DNA from: Hypomesus transpacificus
Taxonomy: Eukaryota; Chordata; Actinopteri; Osmeriformes; Osmeridae
Direction of reading: 5' to 3'
Assembly: GCF_021917145.1 (NCBI RefSeq)
Contig: NC_061071.1
Location: forward strand, 5,759,144-5,823,143
Length of the DNA stretch: 64,000 nucleotides
A model generated the notes under the pieces. It saw nothing but the letters and a program-made list of their open reading frames with translations. It did not search any database and was not told the origin of the DNA. A program made the position numbers and the translations under genes. Shown one piece after another: positions 37,421 to 48,815 of the stretch. How positions within the stretch are numbered: the stretch's first letter is position 1; every line of letters begins with the position of its first letter.

Positions 37421-37539
37421 TCAATGTTTTGATACATATTCAATTATTAATTCCACATATTGCCAACCCTCAGCAGCACGAGTGCCCAGATCCATGCCAA
37501 CTGCCAAGGTCCGGACTGCCAACTGCCAAGGTCCAGACT

Positions 37540-38242
37540 AAGCCTCATGCCCAGATCCACACCCAGCCTCAGGTCCAAGTCAAGGTCCAGACCCAGCCTC
37601 AGGGCCAAGTCAAGGTCCAGACCCAGCCTCACGGCCAAGTCCAGCATGTCCAGACCCAGCCTCAGGCCCAAGTCAAGTAGGTCCAGACCCAGCCTCAGGT
37701 CCAGGTCAAGCATGTACTAAACCAGCCTCAAGTCCACCTCCTTCAGATCCATTATCCAGCCCCAGAATCAGGTCCAGACCCAGCCTCAGGCCCAGATCAA
37801 GCATGTCATGACCCATCCTCAGGCCCAGGTCCACACCCAGCCTCAGATCAAAGTCAATGTCCAGACCCATCTTCAAGCCCAAGTAAAGCAGGTCCAGACC
37901 CAGCCTCAGATCCAGACCCAGCCTCAGGTCTGGGTCCAAACCCAGCCTCAGGTCCAAGTCATGGTTCAGACCCAGCCTCAGGCCCAAGTCAAGGAGGTCC
38001 AGACCCAGCCACAGGCCCAAGTCCAAACCCAGACTCAGTTCAAAACCCAGCCTCAAATCCAGACCCAGCCTCAGTTCAGTACCCAGCCTGAGATCCAGAC
38101 CCAGCCTCAGGTCCAGACCCAGCCTCAGGCCCAAGTCAAGCAGGTCCAGACCCAGTCTCAGGCCCAGTTCAAGACCCAGCCTCAGGTCAAGGTCCAGACC
38201 CAGCCTCAGGCCCAAGTCAAGCAGGTCCAGACCCAACTTTAG
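37540..38242 (+). repeat. 30-base Pro/Gln-coding tandem repeat
   Basis: Repeats of a ~30-base unit such as CCCAGCCTCAGGCCCAAGTC with AAGGTCCAGA, reading QPQAQVKVQT. Most units keep one frame, but stops at 37678 (AAG TAG) and near 37718 break it into 37429-37680 and 37808-38242. The same frame and composition continue into the exon at 39031 (QTQTRAQVQVQ), so this is probably the expanded linker of the MLLE gene downstream. Confidence 0.8.
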
Positions 38243-38250
38243 GTCCAGAC

Positions 38251-38706
38251 CAGGGGTGGAGACCCTGCGGCTCACGAGCCGCATGCGGCTCTTTTCCTGC
38301 TCCTGTGAGGCTCTTACTGAGCAGCTTGGGGAATACAAAAAATACATACTGTATATGGACCCTATATGGACCCGCGAGACTGTCCATAATTCCGACAGCT
38401 TTTATCCTGCGCACGCGCGGAGCCAGCCACACCATTTCTGCAAGACGTGCTGACAAATTTATCCAGCGAATTGACTTGTGAAATTATTGCTTCTTTTTTG
38501 TTTTATTTCTTTTCTCAGCACCCAACTCATGTTTGCAAAATCGGTCTTGGCAGGCACTGTGTGGTCATATAAAAACTGTTATGCTTTGTATTATGACTGT
38601 CATTAGATCTGTAGCCGCTGTTGTGGTGCGGGCGTGCATGTGTGGCTCTTTGCTATGGTGCGTTTTTATTTTTTGCTCTTTATGCTGGACTGATTAGCCA
38701 CCCCTG
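38251..38706. mobile_element. hAT-type MITE (456 bp) with 8-bp target-site duplication
   Basis: Terminal inverted repeats CAGGGGTGG...CCACCCCTG; the left end continues with the GCGGCTC/GAGCCGC palindrome common in hAT ends. The host sequence GTCCAGAC is present immediately before (38243-38250) and after (38707-38714) the element, an exact 8-bp duplication as hAT transposases make. No transposase frame, so non-autonomous. It is inserted in the Pro/Gln repeat. Confidence 0.9.
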
Positions 38707-38940
38707 GTCCAGACCCTGCCTCAGGTCTAGACCTAGCCCCAGGCCCAGGTAAAGCAGGTCTTCAGCCAGCCTCAGGTCCTGACCCATGCCTACACCCTTG
38801 TCTTGGTGTCACGCAGCAGGTGTAAATCATACAGGAATTTATTTCTTAAATGTGTGCTACACAAGGTGGCATCAAAAACCTTGGGTGTCTACTGTATCTA
38901 ACTGTGTAGTTTACATAATATGTGCCCTGTCTCTTTCCAG

Positions 38941-38999
38941 CCTGCTGTCTACATATGGATCAGCTCTCCTGGTGTGTGTGTCGTGCCTGGAGTATCTAA
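38941..38999 (+). other. Partial duplicate of the MLLE exon start
   Basis: After a CTTTCCAG acceptor-like site the bases CCTGCTGTCTACATATGG repeat the start of the real exon at 39243 (CCTGCTGTTTATGTGTGG). Its frame soon ends at a stop. It looks like a dead duplicated exon end. Confidence 0.5.
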
Positions 39000-39030
39000 C
39001 CGATAACTGACCATGACTGTTCTCGCCCAG

Positions 39031-39789
39031 CTCATGACCCTGGCTCACAACCAGACAAAGGCCCGAACCCTGATGGAGAGATGCAGACCCAAACCAGAGC
39101 TCAAGTCCAGGTTCAGGCCCTGATTGGAATGCAGCAGGTAATTCCAGGCTTTATCACAGTTTCACATCGTGGCAGCACTAACATTGTGAGTTTCATATAT
39201 AAAAATGTATTTTAAATGGTGTGTCCCTCTGTCCTCCATGAGCCTGCTGTTTATGTGTGGGGCATGGAACCTCTGACAGCCTACACACTGGCCTCCACTC
39301 CGCTGTATTACCAGAAGCCTATGCCGGGGGAGTGTCTCATCTCCCTCATCCACAAGGTTCAACCATGCCTAGCTGACAAGCTCACCGGTATGTTCCTTGA
39401 GATGGACAATGATGAGGTGATCTACATGCTGGGGGTCTCCACAGGCTCTGCATTCCAAGATCAGTCGGGTAATGGCTGCCCTCCGTGCCTCCCAGTTGAA
39501 TGTGGCCAAGGCTATGTCCCAGCTAAACTTCCAGACACCTTTCAGCTTCACCACCCTGCTCCAGAGTAACCAGGACCTCAAGCCTGTAGCCACTGATACC
39601 AGCCTGGCTGAGGCTCTAGAGATGGAGGATGAGAATGTCCTGAAGGTTGCCACATGTGTTGCTAGTGAGGGCCTGAAAGTTCTTCTTGGGCTGAAGGAGG
39701 GTGAGAAGGTCCTGAAGAATGCCTGCAGTGTGTCCAGCCTGCCAAGCACCCCCAGCTCCTGGATACGAACGTGGACAAAAAAGTCCTAA
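39031..39789 (+). CDS. MLLE (PABC) end of a PABPC-like gene, with one frameshift
   Basis: Two exons. 39031-39137 reads HDPGSQPDKGPNPDGEMQ and on to LIGMQQ. 39243-39789 opens PAVYVWGMEPLTAY and includes ADKLTGMFLEMDNDEV. This is the peptide-binding MLLE domain at the C-terminus of cytoplasmic poly(A)-binding proteins, and the MQQ/PAV exon junction matches PABPC. The signature K(I/L)TGM(L/F)LE is kept. In the G run 39431-39435 one extra G shifts the frame; reading past it restores LGSPQALHSK, equivalent to LESPESLRSK of PABPC1. A ~105-residue tail of unknown function follows (TLLQSNQDLKPVATD...), ending at 39789. No RRM domains are visible upstream; the nearest coding-like sequence is the Pro/Gln repeat. 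It is either a shortened PABP derivative or a decaying copy. Confidence 0.65.
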
Positions 39790-40878
39790 AGACAGCAGCA
39801 AGTCTCATCAGTCTGCACCAATGGTTTCCTGGATCTCTGAGCACATTGAGTAGAAGTTAATCTTTCATCTGAAAGGATTTTGTTTTTTAAGGATGGCTGG
39901 GTCAGAAGACTACCAGTATCATGCAAATAGCACCACCTCCATTAATGCTGCTGCATCTACTGTGAAGAATGGAGATTGCTTATTAGAGTTCCACACTACT
40001 CTTTAATCCATATGAAGCATAAATTGTTAATTAAACATTGGTTGAATTTCTTTTGGCTTTTGCTATTTTTATCTATTAAGATTAACCAGACTACAGACTC
40101 TAGAAGGCTCGAGATAGGGTTATTGCCAGACTGTTTGGCAATTTGTACTACATGACGAGACTGCAATTTCTTTGTTGGGTTAACATTTGTATGGGGGCAT
40201 TGGGGAGACGTGGGAAATCATGACAAAAAAAATACTTGACATTTTCCCCCTATTGATACCCTACATAAATTGTTAACGTGCTAACGCCAGTTCAAAATGG
40301 TAGGTTGTTGATATGAGATTGTACTTAGTAAGAAGATACCACAGAGAAAGATATCTTCTATATTTTAGCTAATGCAATGTCAAATTTAGACTTCAATCTT
40401 TCTGTGCAAAGTTACTGTGCTCGTTGAAGACAGTAACTGCAGATTGATACCTTTCACGCAAGTCTCCACAACACCAGACAGTTTCCAATAACACCAGAAA
40501 GTCGCTAGATTTATCGCTAGTCACTTCTGACAAAAATAAGTCGCCAAGACGGTTTGGAAAGTCGCCAGATATAGCGAGAAAGTCACCAAATTGGTACTAC
40601 TGCTTCTAAACTAAAAGCTCTCACCTATCAAAGGGATGTGCCCCCCCCCCCCCCCCCCCAGTCATTTCACTGACTAATTAGAAACACTCTTGGGTTATTC
40701 ATCCAATGACAAAACAACGCAAAATTCAAATAAGGGAATTCCCTCTGGCTCTGTTCAAAATGTCTTAAAATGCCTCTTTCACTGTCTCAGGCAGGCAGTC
40801 ATTGTGACAGAACCCAGACAGATCTTCATTGCATCGGACATAATAGAAACTAGATTTGTACTTCGAAAATGTCAAAAA
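39790..40878. other. Intergenic, nothing recognised
   Basis: AT-rich sequence with a C run at about 40641-40659. No exon or element identified. Confidence 0.6.
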
Positions 40879-41430
40879 CCTTTCAAGGTCCCATGACATG
40901 AACATGTCACTTTAGGAGGTTTATTCAACATTATTATGAGTTCCCCTAGCCTTTGGTCCCCCAGTGGATATACATTTTGATACGTGTAAACCAAGCCCTC
41001 TGTATTCTTCTCCGCCTTAGAGAAAATGAAAGCTCAAATGCTCGGTTTTGAAAATCCTTTTCTTGTGTCGTCATAAGAAGGAAGGTTACCTCCCCTTTCT
41101 CTGCTTTGCCTTCCAGAAAATCTGGCCCGCCAATGAGAAACTGAGCTACGTGCGAGTGCAATATAGGTTTTTCCTCGTGAGACCTCATGGCTTGCAAACG
41201 ACCGAAGCATGGCAGTTAGCCCCACCTCTCTCCTCCTCATAGCATTTAAAGCTACAGACGCAGAAACGGCACGTCCTGAGGAAAGTTCATTGTGGGACTG
41301 CTCGTCGTCGCTGTAATTCTGCACCAAGGCTGCTTTTCGGGAAAGAGACTTCAGATACAGTATTAGGGGACCACTAAGGCCTAGATAAAAGCATCCATCT
41401 AAAAGCATCCTGTCATGGGATCTTTAAAGG
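40879..41430. mobile_element. 552-bp element with ~22-bp terminal inverted repeats
   Basis: The left end 40879-40900 and the reverse complement of the right end 41409-41430 agree at about 18 of 22 positions around the core AAGGTCCCATGACA / AAGATCCCATGACA. No transposase frame, and no clear target duplication. A MITE-like element of unassigned family. Confidence 0.7.
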
Positions 41431-41454
41431 TAGAGAGGGGTAGCCTAAACGGAA

Positions 41455-41935
41455 ACAAATATGCCGGAATTGCAGTTATTTGACTTGATGGGTTAAATCA
41501 GAGTTAGCCTGGTCAAAGTAAGGTTCAATTAAATGTCTATTTAATTATATCGCTAATTAATTAAATAAATTACAAAGCAAACTTGTTACGGAGTGAAGAC
41601 TTTAAATCGTATCTACTCTACCATGATTGATGTAAATCGGACAGATAAAGGGTAAGAGGTGAGGAAGGAGAAAGGGTAGGAGGAGCCAGAGCTGAGGGGG
41701 AGCCCTCAGGAGATCAAAAATCTCGAGAACAGCTTCACTATTCCTTTTAGGCACAACTATTATCTGTAGAACAACCAGTTAGACCACATCTTAACCCTTA
41801 CTTAGAATATGACTAGCAATGCAACAGTAAGTTACACAATAAGGAGTGAGACTCATCAAGTGGAGACACCGTCCAGCAACTCCATTTTGAGCATATGAGA
41901 GGTGGGTGGCAGGGTGACAACCAGCCTTACATAGT
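41455..41935. repeat. Dispersed ~480-bp repeat, copy A
   Basis: Shares an ordered series of blocks with 61545-61995: GGAATTGCAGTTATTTGACT, TCTACTCTACC(A/G)TGATT, AAATCGGA, then a purine stretch, AGAACAACCA...AGACCACATCT, CAACGCAACAGTTA-like and GAGCATA. Overall the copies are clearly related but diverged. Family unknown. Confidence 0.75.
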
Positions 41936-42315
41936 GAAAATTATAAATGTAATTTTCAGCATACAGCTAATAGTAGGTATGAACTACAATCTTACAGTCG
42001 CATGGCTGACCTCTAGTAAGTAGTTTAAACAAAGATATACAGTATGCATTATGATATAGGCCTAGAGGGAGTGTAAGAGAAGCTGACAATGTTGAATGCT
42101 TATTTTATTGGTTTGATGTGGAAGGTTCCCATGTCTCAATGGGAAAATATGCTATGGAGTACAGATAACCTACTTGTGCTTTCCAGTATATATATCAGTA
42201 TATCGTTGTGATGGCTGATCAAGGCTGGTCCTACTTAAAAAGCACCATCTCCAGTCTGCTGTTTTTAGGCCTTGGTTCTATGAGAAGCCTTATGACAGTA
42301 TTACAGGGTCCAGCT

Positions 42316-42711
42316 GGAATTGGAACAGTATCCGTTTCTCTCATCATAGGCTAAGCCAGGTAACCACCCCCCTCTCAACCAGCACCACCAGGAGGGTTCA
42401 GTTTGTGCTTATATATTTGTATGTCACAATACTGGAACTGTTCAGTGATACAGTAGCTAATACAGTAGGGGAGGGTTAGCAGGGGGGGGGTTAGCAGAGG
42501 GGGGTTAGCAGGGTGCAGGTTAGCAGGGGGAGGGTTAGCAGGAGCAGGTTGATCAACTGTAAGGTGGCTGTCTTTAACACACACCTCCCTCCCCAGGAAC
42601 CCCTCCCTGAAGCAGCAGCTGTTCTCCTATGCCATCCTGGGGTTCGCTCTGTCTGAGGCCATGGGTCTCTTCTGTCTCATGGTGGCGTTCCTTATCCTCT
42701 TCGCCATGTAA
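42316..42711 (+). pseudogene. ATP synthase F0 subunit c (ATP5MC-type) remnant
   Basis: The last exon 42597-42711 encodes a perfect subunit c C-terminus ([20 protein letters not shown] then [17 protein letters not shown] and stop), including the proton-binding Glu in LSEAMG. The preceding exon, ending at the donor 42359/42360, reads GPAGIGTVSVSLIIG, then TAA at 42352-42354 where Tyr of LIIGYAR should be; earlier residues of the first helix are unrecognisable. Transit-peptide exons are not seen. The retained intron means it is not a processed copy. The intact last exon against a ruined upstream exon is odd. Confidence 0.8.
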
Positions 42712-43374
42712 ACAGCTCAGCCTCTGCAGATGAACATCATGACGCTGGGCCTATAGAATAGTAACAGTTTCCAGTTGAGCATCAGATCCTTGATAGGCGG
42801 ACCAAACGTCTCAGCAGAAGTACTGATGGAGGATCACTTGATGAGGCACAGATCTCCAATCTAGTACCAGCGCCAAGCTAACAAACACAGGTTTCATTCC
42901 CTGTTGGATGTGGTGTATGGCACTGTGTGAGAGGGCTAGACCCTACATTGCAGGGGTCTCATGTAAACATTGTCATTAATCATAAACAGTTTCACCCATT
43001 CAATTTGTCTGCAAGCTTTCTGGTGTACTCTGCCCGGGCAAACCTGATGCACTGCAGAACCTGATTGAGGTCAGATTCAAAGAAAATTGTTTAGAATGCC
43101 ACTGATGTGGATCAATTTTCTTATTTACACATTTCTTGCTTTGAAAAAACAATTGCATACAGAGTAGATACCTAACTGGATTGCTGATGAAAGGCTTGAG
43201 TATGTTTGCTCAGATCATTGCAGACTTTACAGAGTTACAGTCGATTTACCTGAGTGGAAAATAAGACTAAACATATGAACAGAAACGGCATCGGCTGATC
43301 TCCTGAGTGAGATTAACATCTACATCCCTGTTTTCATGCACAAATGGTGTCCAGACATCCCCCCCACAGCCACA
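42712..43374. other. Between the subunit c remnant and the CARD exon
   Basis: Probably holds the 3' UTR of the CARD-ending gene; I find no consensus minus-strand AATAAA here. Confidence 0.4.
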
Positions 43375-43703
43375 CTATCTGAGACCGAGCGTTGTGCTCA
43401 ATAAGGAGTCCTGCTCAAGTAAGAACACTGTCATCATGTGGCAGGCTTGAGCTCCTTTGTTCAGCACGGCGTCGATGACGTGGCGCCCTCTCTCCGCCCT
43501 CTCAGCGATGGCCTTGACAGACTCCTCCTCTTCCTGCGTGATGACTCCATGCTGACGGAGCTCGTCCAATAGGCTGTTGAGCACGGGGACCGACACACGC
43601 TTCACAAACTCTGACCTCACAGCCTTCAGCTGCTGCTCCGCACGTTCACTCTGAGCGCGCTCAGACGGTCCCTCTGACGTCGTCGCTCCGGTGACAGCAG
43701 CAC
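43375..43703 (-). other. CARD exon (exon 14, terminal)
   Basis: A death-fold CARD of about 82 residues ([59 protein letters not shown]) ending at the stop at 43375. The helices and spacing match the NLRP1/ASC-type CARD. Confidence 0.92.
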
Positions 43704-46700
43704 CTGCAAACAGTCAGTGACATCATCAGTGTGTTACCATGGAGAGAACACTCCAGAGTAGCAGACTCAGCTAACAGACTAAAGATTCACCTCAGATACT
43801 CATTCACCTTTACATGTTATGACAACAATCCTACTAACAAGAATAGTTTACAAACAAATGTAATTGTTCAAGCCATCACGTCCAACTTGACTTCAGCTCA
43901 TCACCTGTGGGGGGTCGTAAATGTCAGCTGCTGTTACCTGTCAGTGGGACCAGCCCTGACCACACCTCCACCCCCTCCAGCCTCCTCTCCAACAGGCTGA
44001 GCTCCGCCTCCTGTGTGACGGGGGGCAGGAACACCTGGAAGGTGGGGTGGTAGTTGGGTCCGTAGTTCCAGTCCATCACAACACACTGGAACAGGGATTA
44101 ACCCAGTCATGAGTCAGCATCTACTGTAGCACAACATTGAAACCACATTGTTGGAACTAGTGTGACCCGATGAGTCACCTACTTTTGGTTGTATCCTGGG
44201 TGTCTCTTCCAGATGACAGGTGAGACTGTATCTTTCCCCCTTAGCTAGCTGGCAGTCAGAACTGACACGCAGGTAGGTGGTTCCCTCCTGTTTCTCCCTC
44301 ACCTGCAACCAGACAGAGGAGGCTACTATCTTCCTTGAAGACTATCATGGTAAGCTAAGCATTCCATGATTCCAGCAGGTCACTGTGGATGTGGAGCAGG
44401 GATGTCTGGTTTACCTCAGAGAGAGGCACGTTGCTGGGCAGAACCATCACGTTGAGGATGGTATACATGGGGCTCAGCTGCTGGAGGAAGAGGAGCACCT
44501 GGCCCTTGATGGTGAGGGAGGGTAGAAACCACCTGACCAGGCCCCACAGGGACAGGTCTGTCACATCCACCACCACATGAGAGTCTGTCACCCTCAGTGG
44601 AGGCACAAGCTCCACGCTGCCTCCAGCAACATGAGCCACAGACAGCACCTCACGCCCCTCTCCTGAAACACAGTAACCTGTCACTCTCACTGTGTTACCT
44701 CATTGTCTATAACAGACAGTCTAGAATAGGACTATCTTGGACAGATAGAAGTCAAACACGTACAGACTGCTGGGTGAGACGTTTCTAGGTGTAACTCACC
44801 AGAGAGAATCTCACAGTGTGGGAGGTGCAGCTGACAGACAGAGCCCTGGGGACAGTCGATGGTGAACAGGGGTCCGGCAGGGGAGCGGCCTGTGGAGTTC
44901 AGCAGACCTTCGTCCCATTGGACAGTCCTGTAGAGCACCTCCCCCTGGCCCTCCATCAGGAACATGAAGGCAGTCAGACTGCACTGGAACAGGCCTGCTT
45001 GAGGGCAGCAGAGCCTGGGGACGCAGCAGAACCAGCTCACTCACTACTGCAGAAACACCTGGGACAATACCACTGTACCCTGATAGTATGTTGTTAGAGG
45101 CTGGAAAGCTCACGTATATGAGGTTTCTGTGAGTTCTACTGCAGTTTCTGGAGTCACTACAGTCGGAGTCTGGAATACAGAGAAAAACTTGATCAAACCA
45201 AGAACTGTCCAGTGTTCTCTGATGTTACAGAGCAGATCTAGATGGAGGGGTTGTATTAGAAAATGTGGCAATGTAAAGTACTGGAATATGTACTGCTGTT
45301 CTATTTGAAATATCATGTTTGGTTTGTCTCCACAGATGTTCAGAGCAGAGGTGCAGGTTCTTACAAGTTCCTCTGGTGTAGAACTCAGAGTGGCTCCAGC
45401 CAGCAGGGGCTTCCTGGGTTGTGGAGAAGGAGGGAAGACAGTGTTGACTGAAAGGACCAGATAAAGACACAGCTGTCTCAAGAACTCCAGGATTCATCTG
45501 CATACCTCACACCAGTCCTAGATCTGGATGATCCCAGCACTGAGGTCAGGTGACGTGACGGACAGGAAGTGTCAGAGCCGTAGGCGGAGTCATGTGCAGA
45601 GCTTCTCAGAGATTGGCAATCAGATCCGTCATCGCCAACCCCTGTGGAACAAGCGGACCAGATCACACTGAACACCAGAGGCTAGACTGAGGAGAGTCAG
45701 CAGTCTGAATCCTACCAACCCTGGTCCTACCCTAGACATGACCCTCTATGACCTCTGACCCTGGTTTGACCCTCAGCAGACATGACCCTTTATGACCTCT
45801 GACCCTGGTCCTACCCTCATCAGACATGACCCTCTATGACCTCTGACCCTGTTCCTACCATCAGGTTGTGATCCAGCCTCTGAGCCCCAGTCAGACATGT
45901 TTTCAGAGTTGTTGGTGGTTTCTGTTCTGCTGGCCCCACGCACTGAAGAACAACAACACTCGTTATCAACAGCACCATTCCTTGTTGTAGGTGTCAGATT
46001 CATACTAACTACTTAACTTTAAACTTGAATGAATAGTACTTGTTCAGGTGCTTACTTATCTTTTTACATGTAAGAATCATGATTCTGTCATTCTACGTTG
46101 ACACACTGAATATATACATTGAAAAATTCCTTCCCGGTTTCATTTGATTAATTTACTTCACCCCAACTGTAAGTGTCCACTGCCACTTTGGGAATTTGCA
46201 TTACTGCCACTTTGGGAATTTGCATTACTCACTATTTATTACTATATTATCATTACTTTATCTCTGTATAATTTCAAACTCACAGGAACGAAGAGCATCT
46301 ATGCTCCTAATCCCCTTCTCAGGCCGAAATGGTATCTTCCACTCAGAACTCTGGTCTTCATCTCTGATGCCCTCCAGGCAGAACACATCTCCACTGTTCA
46401 CTGCCACCATCTCCTCTATCTTGTCCAGCAGCTCTGTGACCTGAGAGCCATCACCACTGTCCTCATTGTTAAAGACATGAAACCTGTTCCCACATTTCTC
46501 AACAACCCACTGGAGAGCTTTCCCCTCTTGTTGAATGTGCTGCTCAATGGTCGTGTCTCCCAGACGGTCCCCACGGGTGAACAGCACTATAGTGTGACTC
46601 CAGACTCTCTCACCGAGAAGCTCCATGTGTTGCTCTACAGATTTAGCGTTTTCCTCTGTGAATGAAACCACCCCCATCATGACCAGGAGGAGGGCGTGGG

Positions 46701-48615
46701 GTCCTGGGGGACACAGAGACACACTGCGTACTATCTCTTCTTTAACCAGCTTAATAGTGCCCTCTACAGGGAAATCACGCCACCACCCTGGAGTGTCGAT
46801 GACAGTAACCTGCCTCCCTGCTACTTCTCCCTGTCTCTTCACACACTGAGCAGCTGTCCTCAGGTCAAACTCCTCTCTGCCCAGGATGGTGTTTCCTGAT
46901 GTACTCTTCCCTGCACCTCTCCACCCCAAAAGCATAATCCTCAGCTCTGCCAGATGGAGGGAGTCACCTGTCGGAGAGAGAAACCAAATAAATTGTTGTC
47001 CCTTTACCATTTGTGCCCCTCAAATTCTATAATGCAGATAACTGCTGTATTCTTAGTTCACACACTCTATTTGATGCTATATTGCGGGGTACTCAATAGG
47101 CGGACTCCGGTCCAGATCCGGACCCAGACGCAATATAATTTGGACCGAAGCCAAAATCAATAGTCTTATTTAGTCATATTTCTTTTCTACTAGATGTGGT
47201 TTCTATCTTCCGTGTCCAACCCAAAGGTCCAATCGGCAGCTGTGATAACTGTGATCACCATGACAACTCACTCACTCAACGTTGGCCGCAACCTCTGTGG
47301 GTCTCGCAGGTTGTGTGTGTCCTTCGCAACAACGCAGGCTCATCGATTTGCTAACCGTACCTGTTTCTTCCTTAGGCAAAATCATGACGTGACAAAACCC
47401 AACAAAAAGCTAAAAGTTGATTCCGTAAATTGCAAATTTCAGACAGAGTGGACTGAGAAGTATACATTTGTGTTGCCGGTGGGGAGCACAAGACTGATGT
47501 GTTTACGTAATCTGCAATGAGACGGTTGCCCTTGTCATAAGTGGTAACGTGAAATGTCACTATGACACAAAGCATAGATACTTTACTAAACAAAATTACC
47601 CCATGAACTCTGAGGTAAAGACCAGAAAATGTTTTCCTTCTGGGTTTCTAATTGAGACCCCTGCTATATTGTCCCATTGTTTAGAGTTTTCTATGACTTG
47701 ACAAGATCACATCTGGCCAGCCCTCAAAGCTATCCTCAAAGCAGTAAGTTATGGGTACAGGTGTAAACCTTTTACTTTTCTCTAGTTTTTCAATAAACTC
47801 CTAAACTGAACTTTAACCTATTCCAGTTCTTGCAAATTAGGCTGATTGCTCTATTACTGTAAACCAAACCAAAACAACTCACCTATAAATGTTTGGTGGA
47901 TCTCTCTCTGTTTTTGCACCTTCATCCTTCTGTCTTTAGCTTGCTCTTCTTCAGTTCTCCTCCACAGTTCTATCTTTTTAATCTTTGCCAGCAGCTCTCT
48001 GTCTATCTCATAATGTCTTCCTCTGTTTCCTGACACCATCTCCTCTATCTTGTCCAGCAGCTCTGTGACCTGAGAGCCATCACCCCTGTTCTTATTGTTG
48101 AGGACATGATACCTGTTCCCACATTTCTCAACAAGCCGTTGGAGGGCTTTTCCTTCTGTCTCAATGTGCTGCTCAATGGTTGTAACTCCCAGATAGTCCC
48201 CCAAAGGTGAACAGCACAATAGTGTGACCCCAGACTCTCTCACTGAGAAGCTGCAAGTGTTGCTCTATAGAATTTGCCTCCTCCTTAGTGAATGAAGTCA
48301 ATCCCTGTACGACCAGGAGGAGGGCGTGGGGTCCTGGGGGACACAGAGACACACTGCGTACTATCTCTTCTTTAACCAGCCCAGTAGTGTTCTTTAAAAG
48401 GCAATTCCTCAACCAGCCTGGTGTCTCGACCACACTGACCTGTCTCCCTGCTACTTCCCCCTCTTTCTTCACACTCTGAGATATTGTCATCTGATTAAAC
48501 TCTTCCCTGCCCAGGATGGTGTTTCCTGATGAACTCTTCCCTGCGTAACGGTATCCCAGCAGCACAATCCTCAGCTCTGAGAGATGGAGGCAGTGACCTG
48601 CATGGAGACAGGAAG

Positions 48616-48693
<78 letters not shown>

Positions 48694-48727
48694 AGAGGAA
48701 GGAGAGAGAGACAGAGAGAGAGAGGGA

Positions 48728-48758
<31 letters not shown>

Positions 48759-48767
48759 GGGAGACGA

Positions 48768-48815
<48 letters not shown>

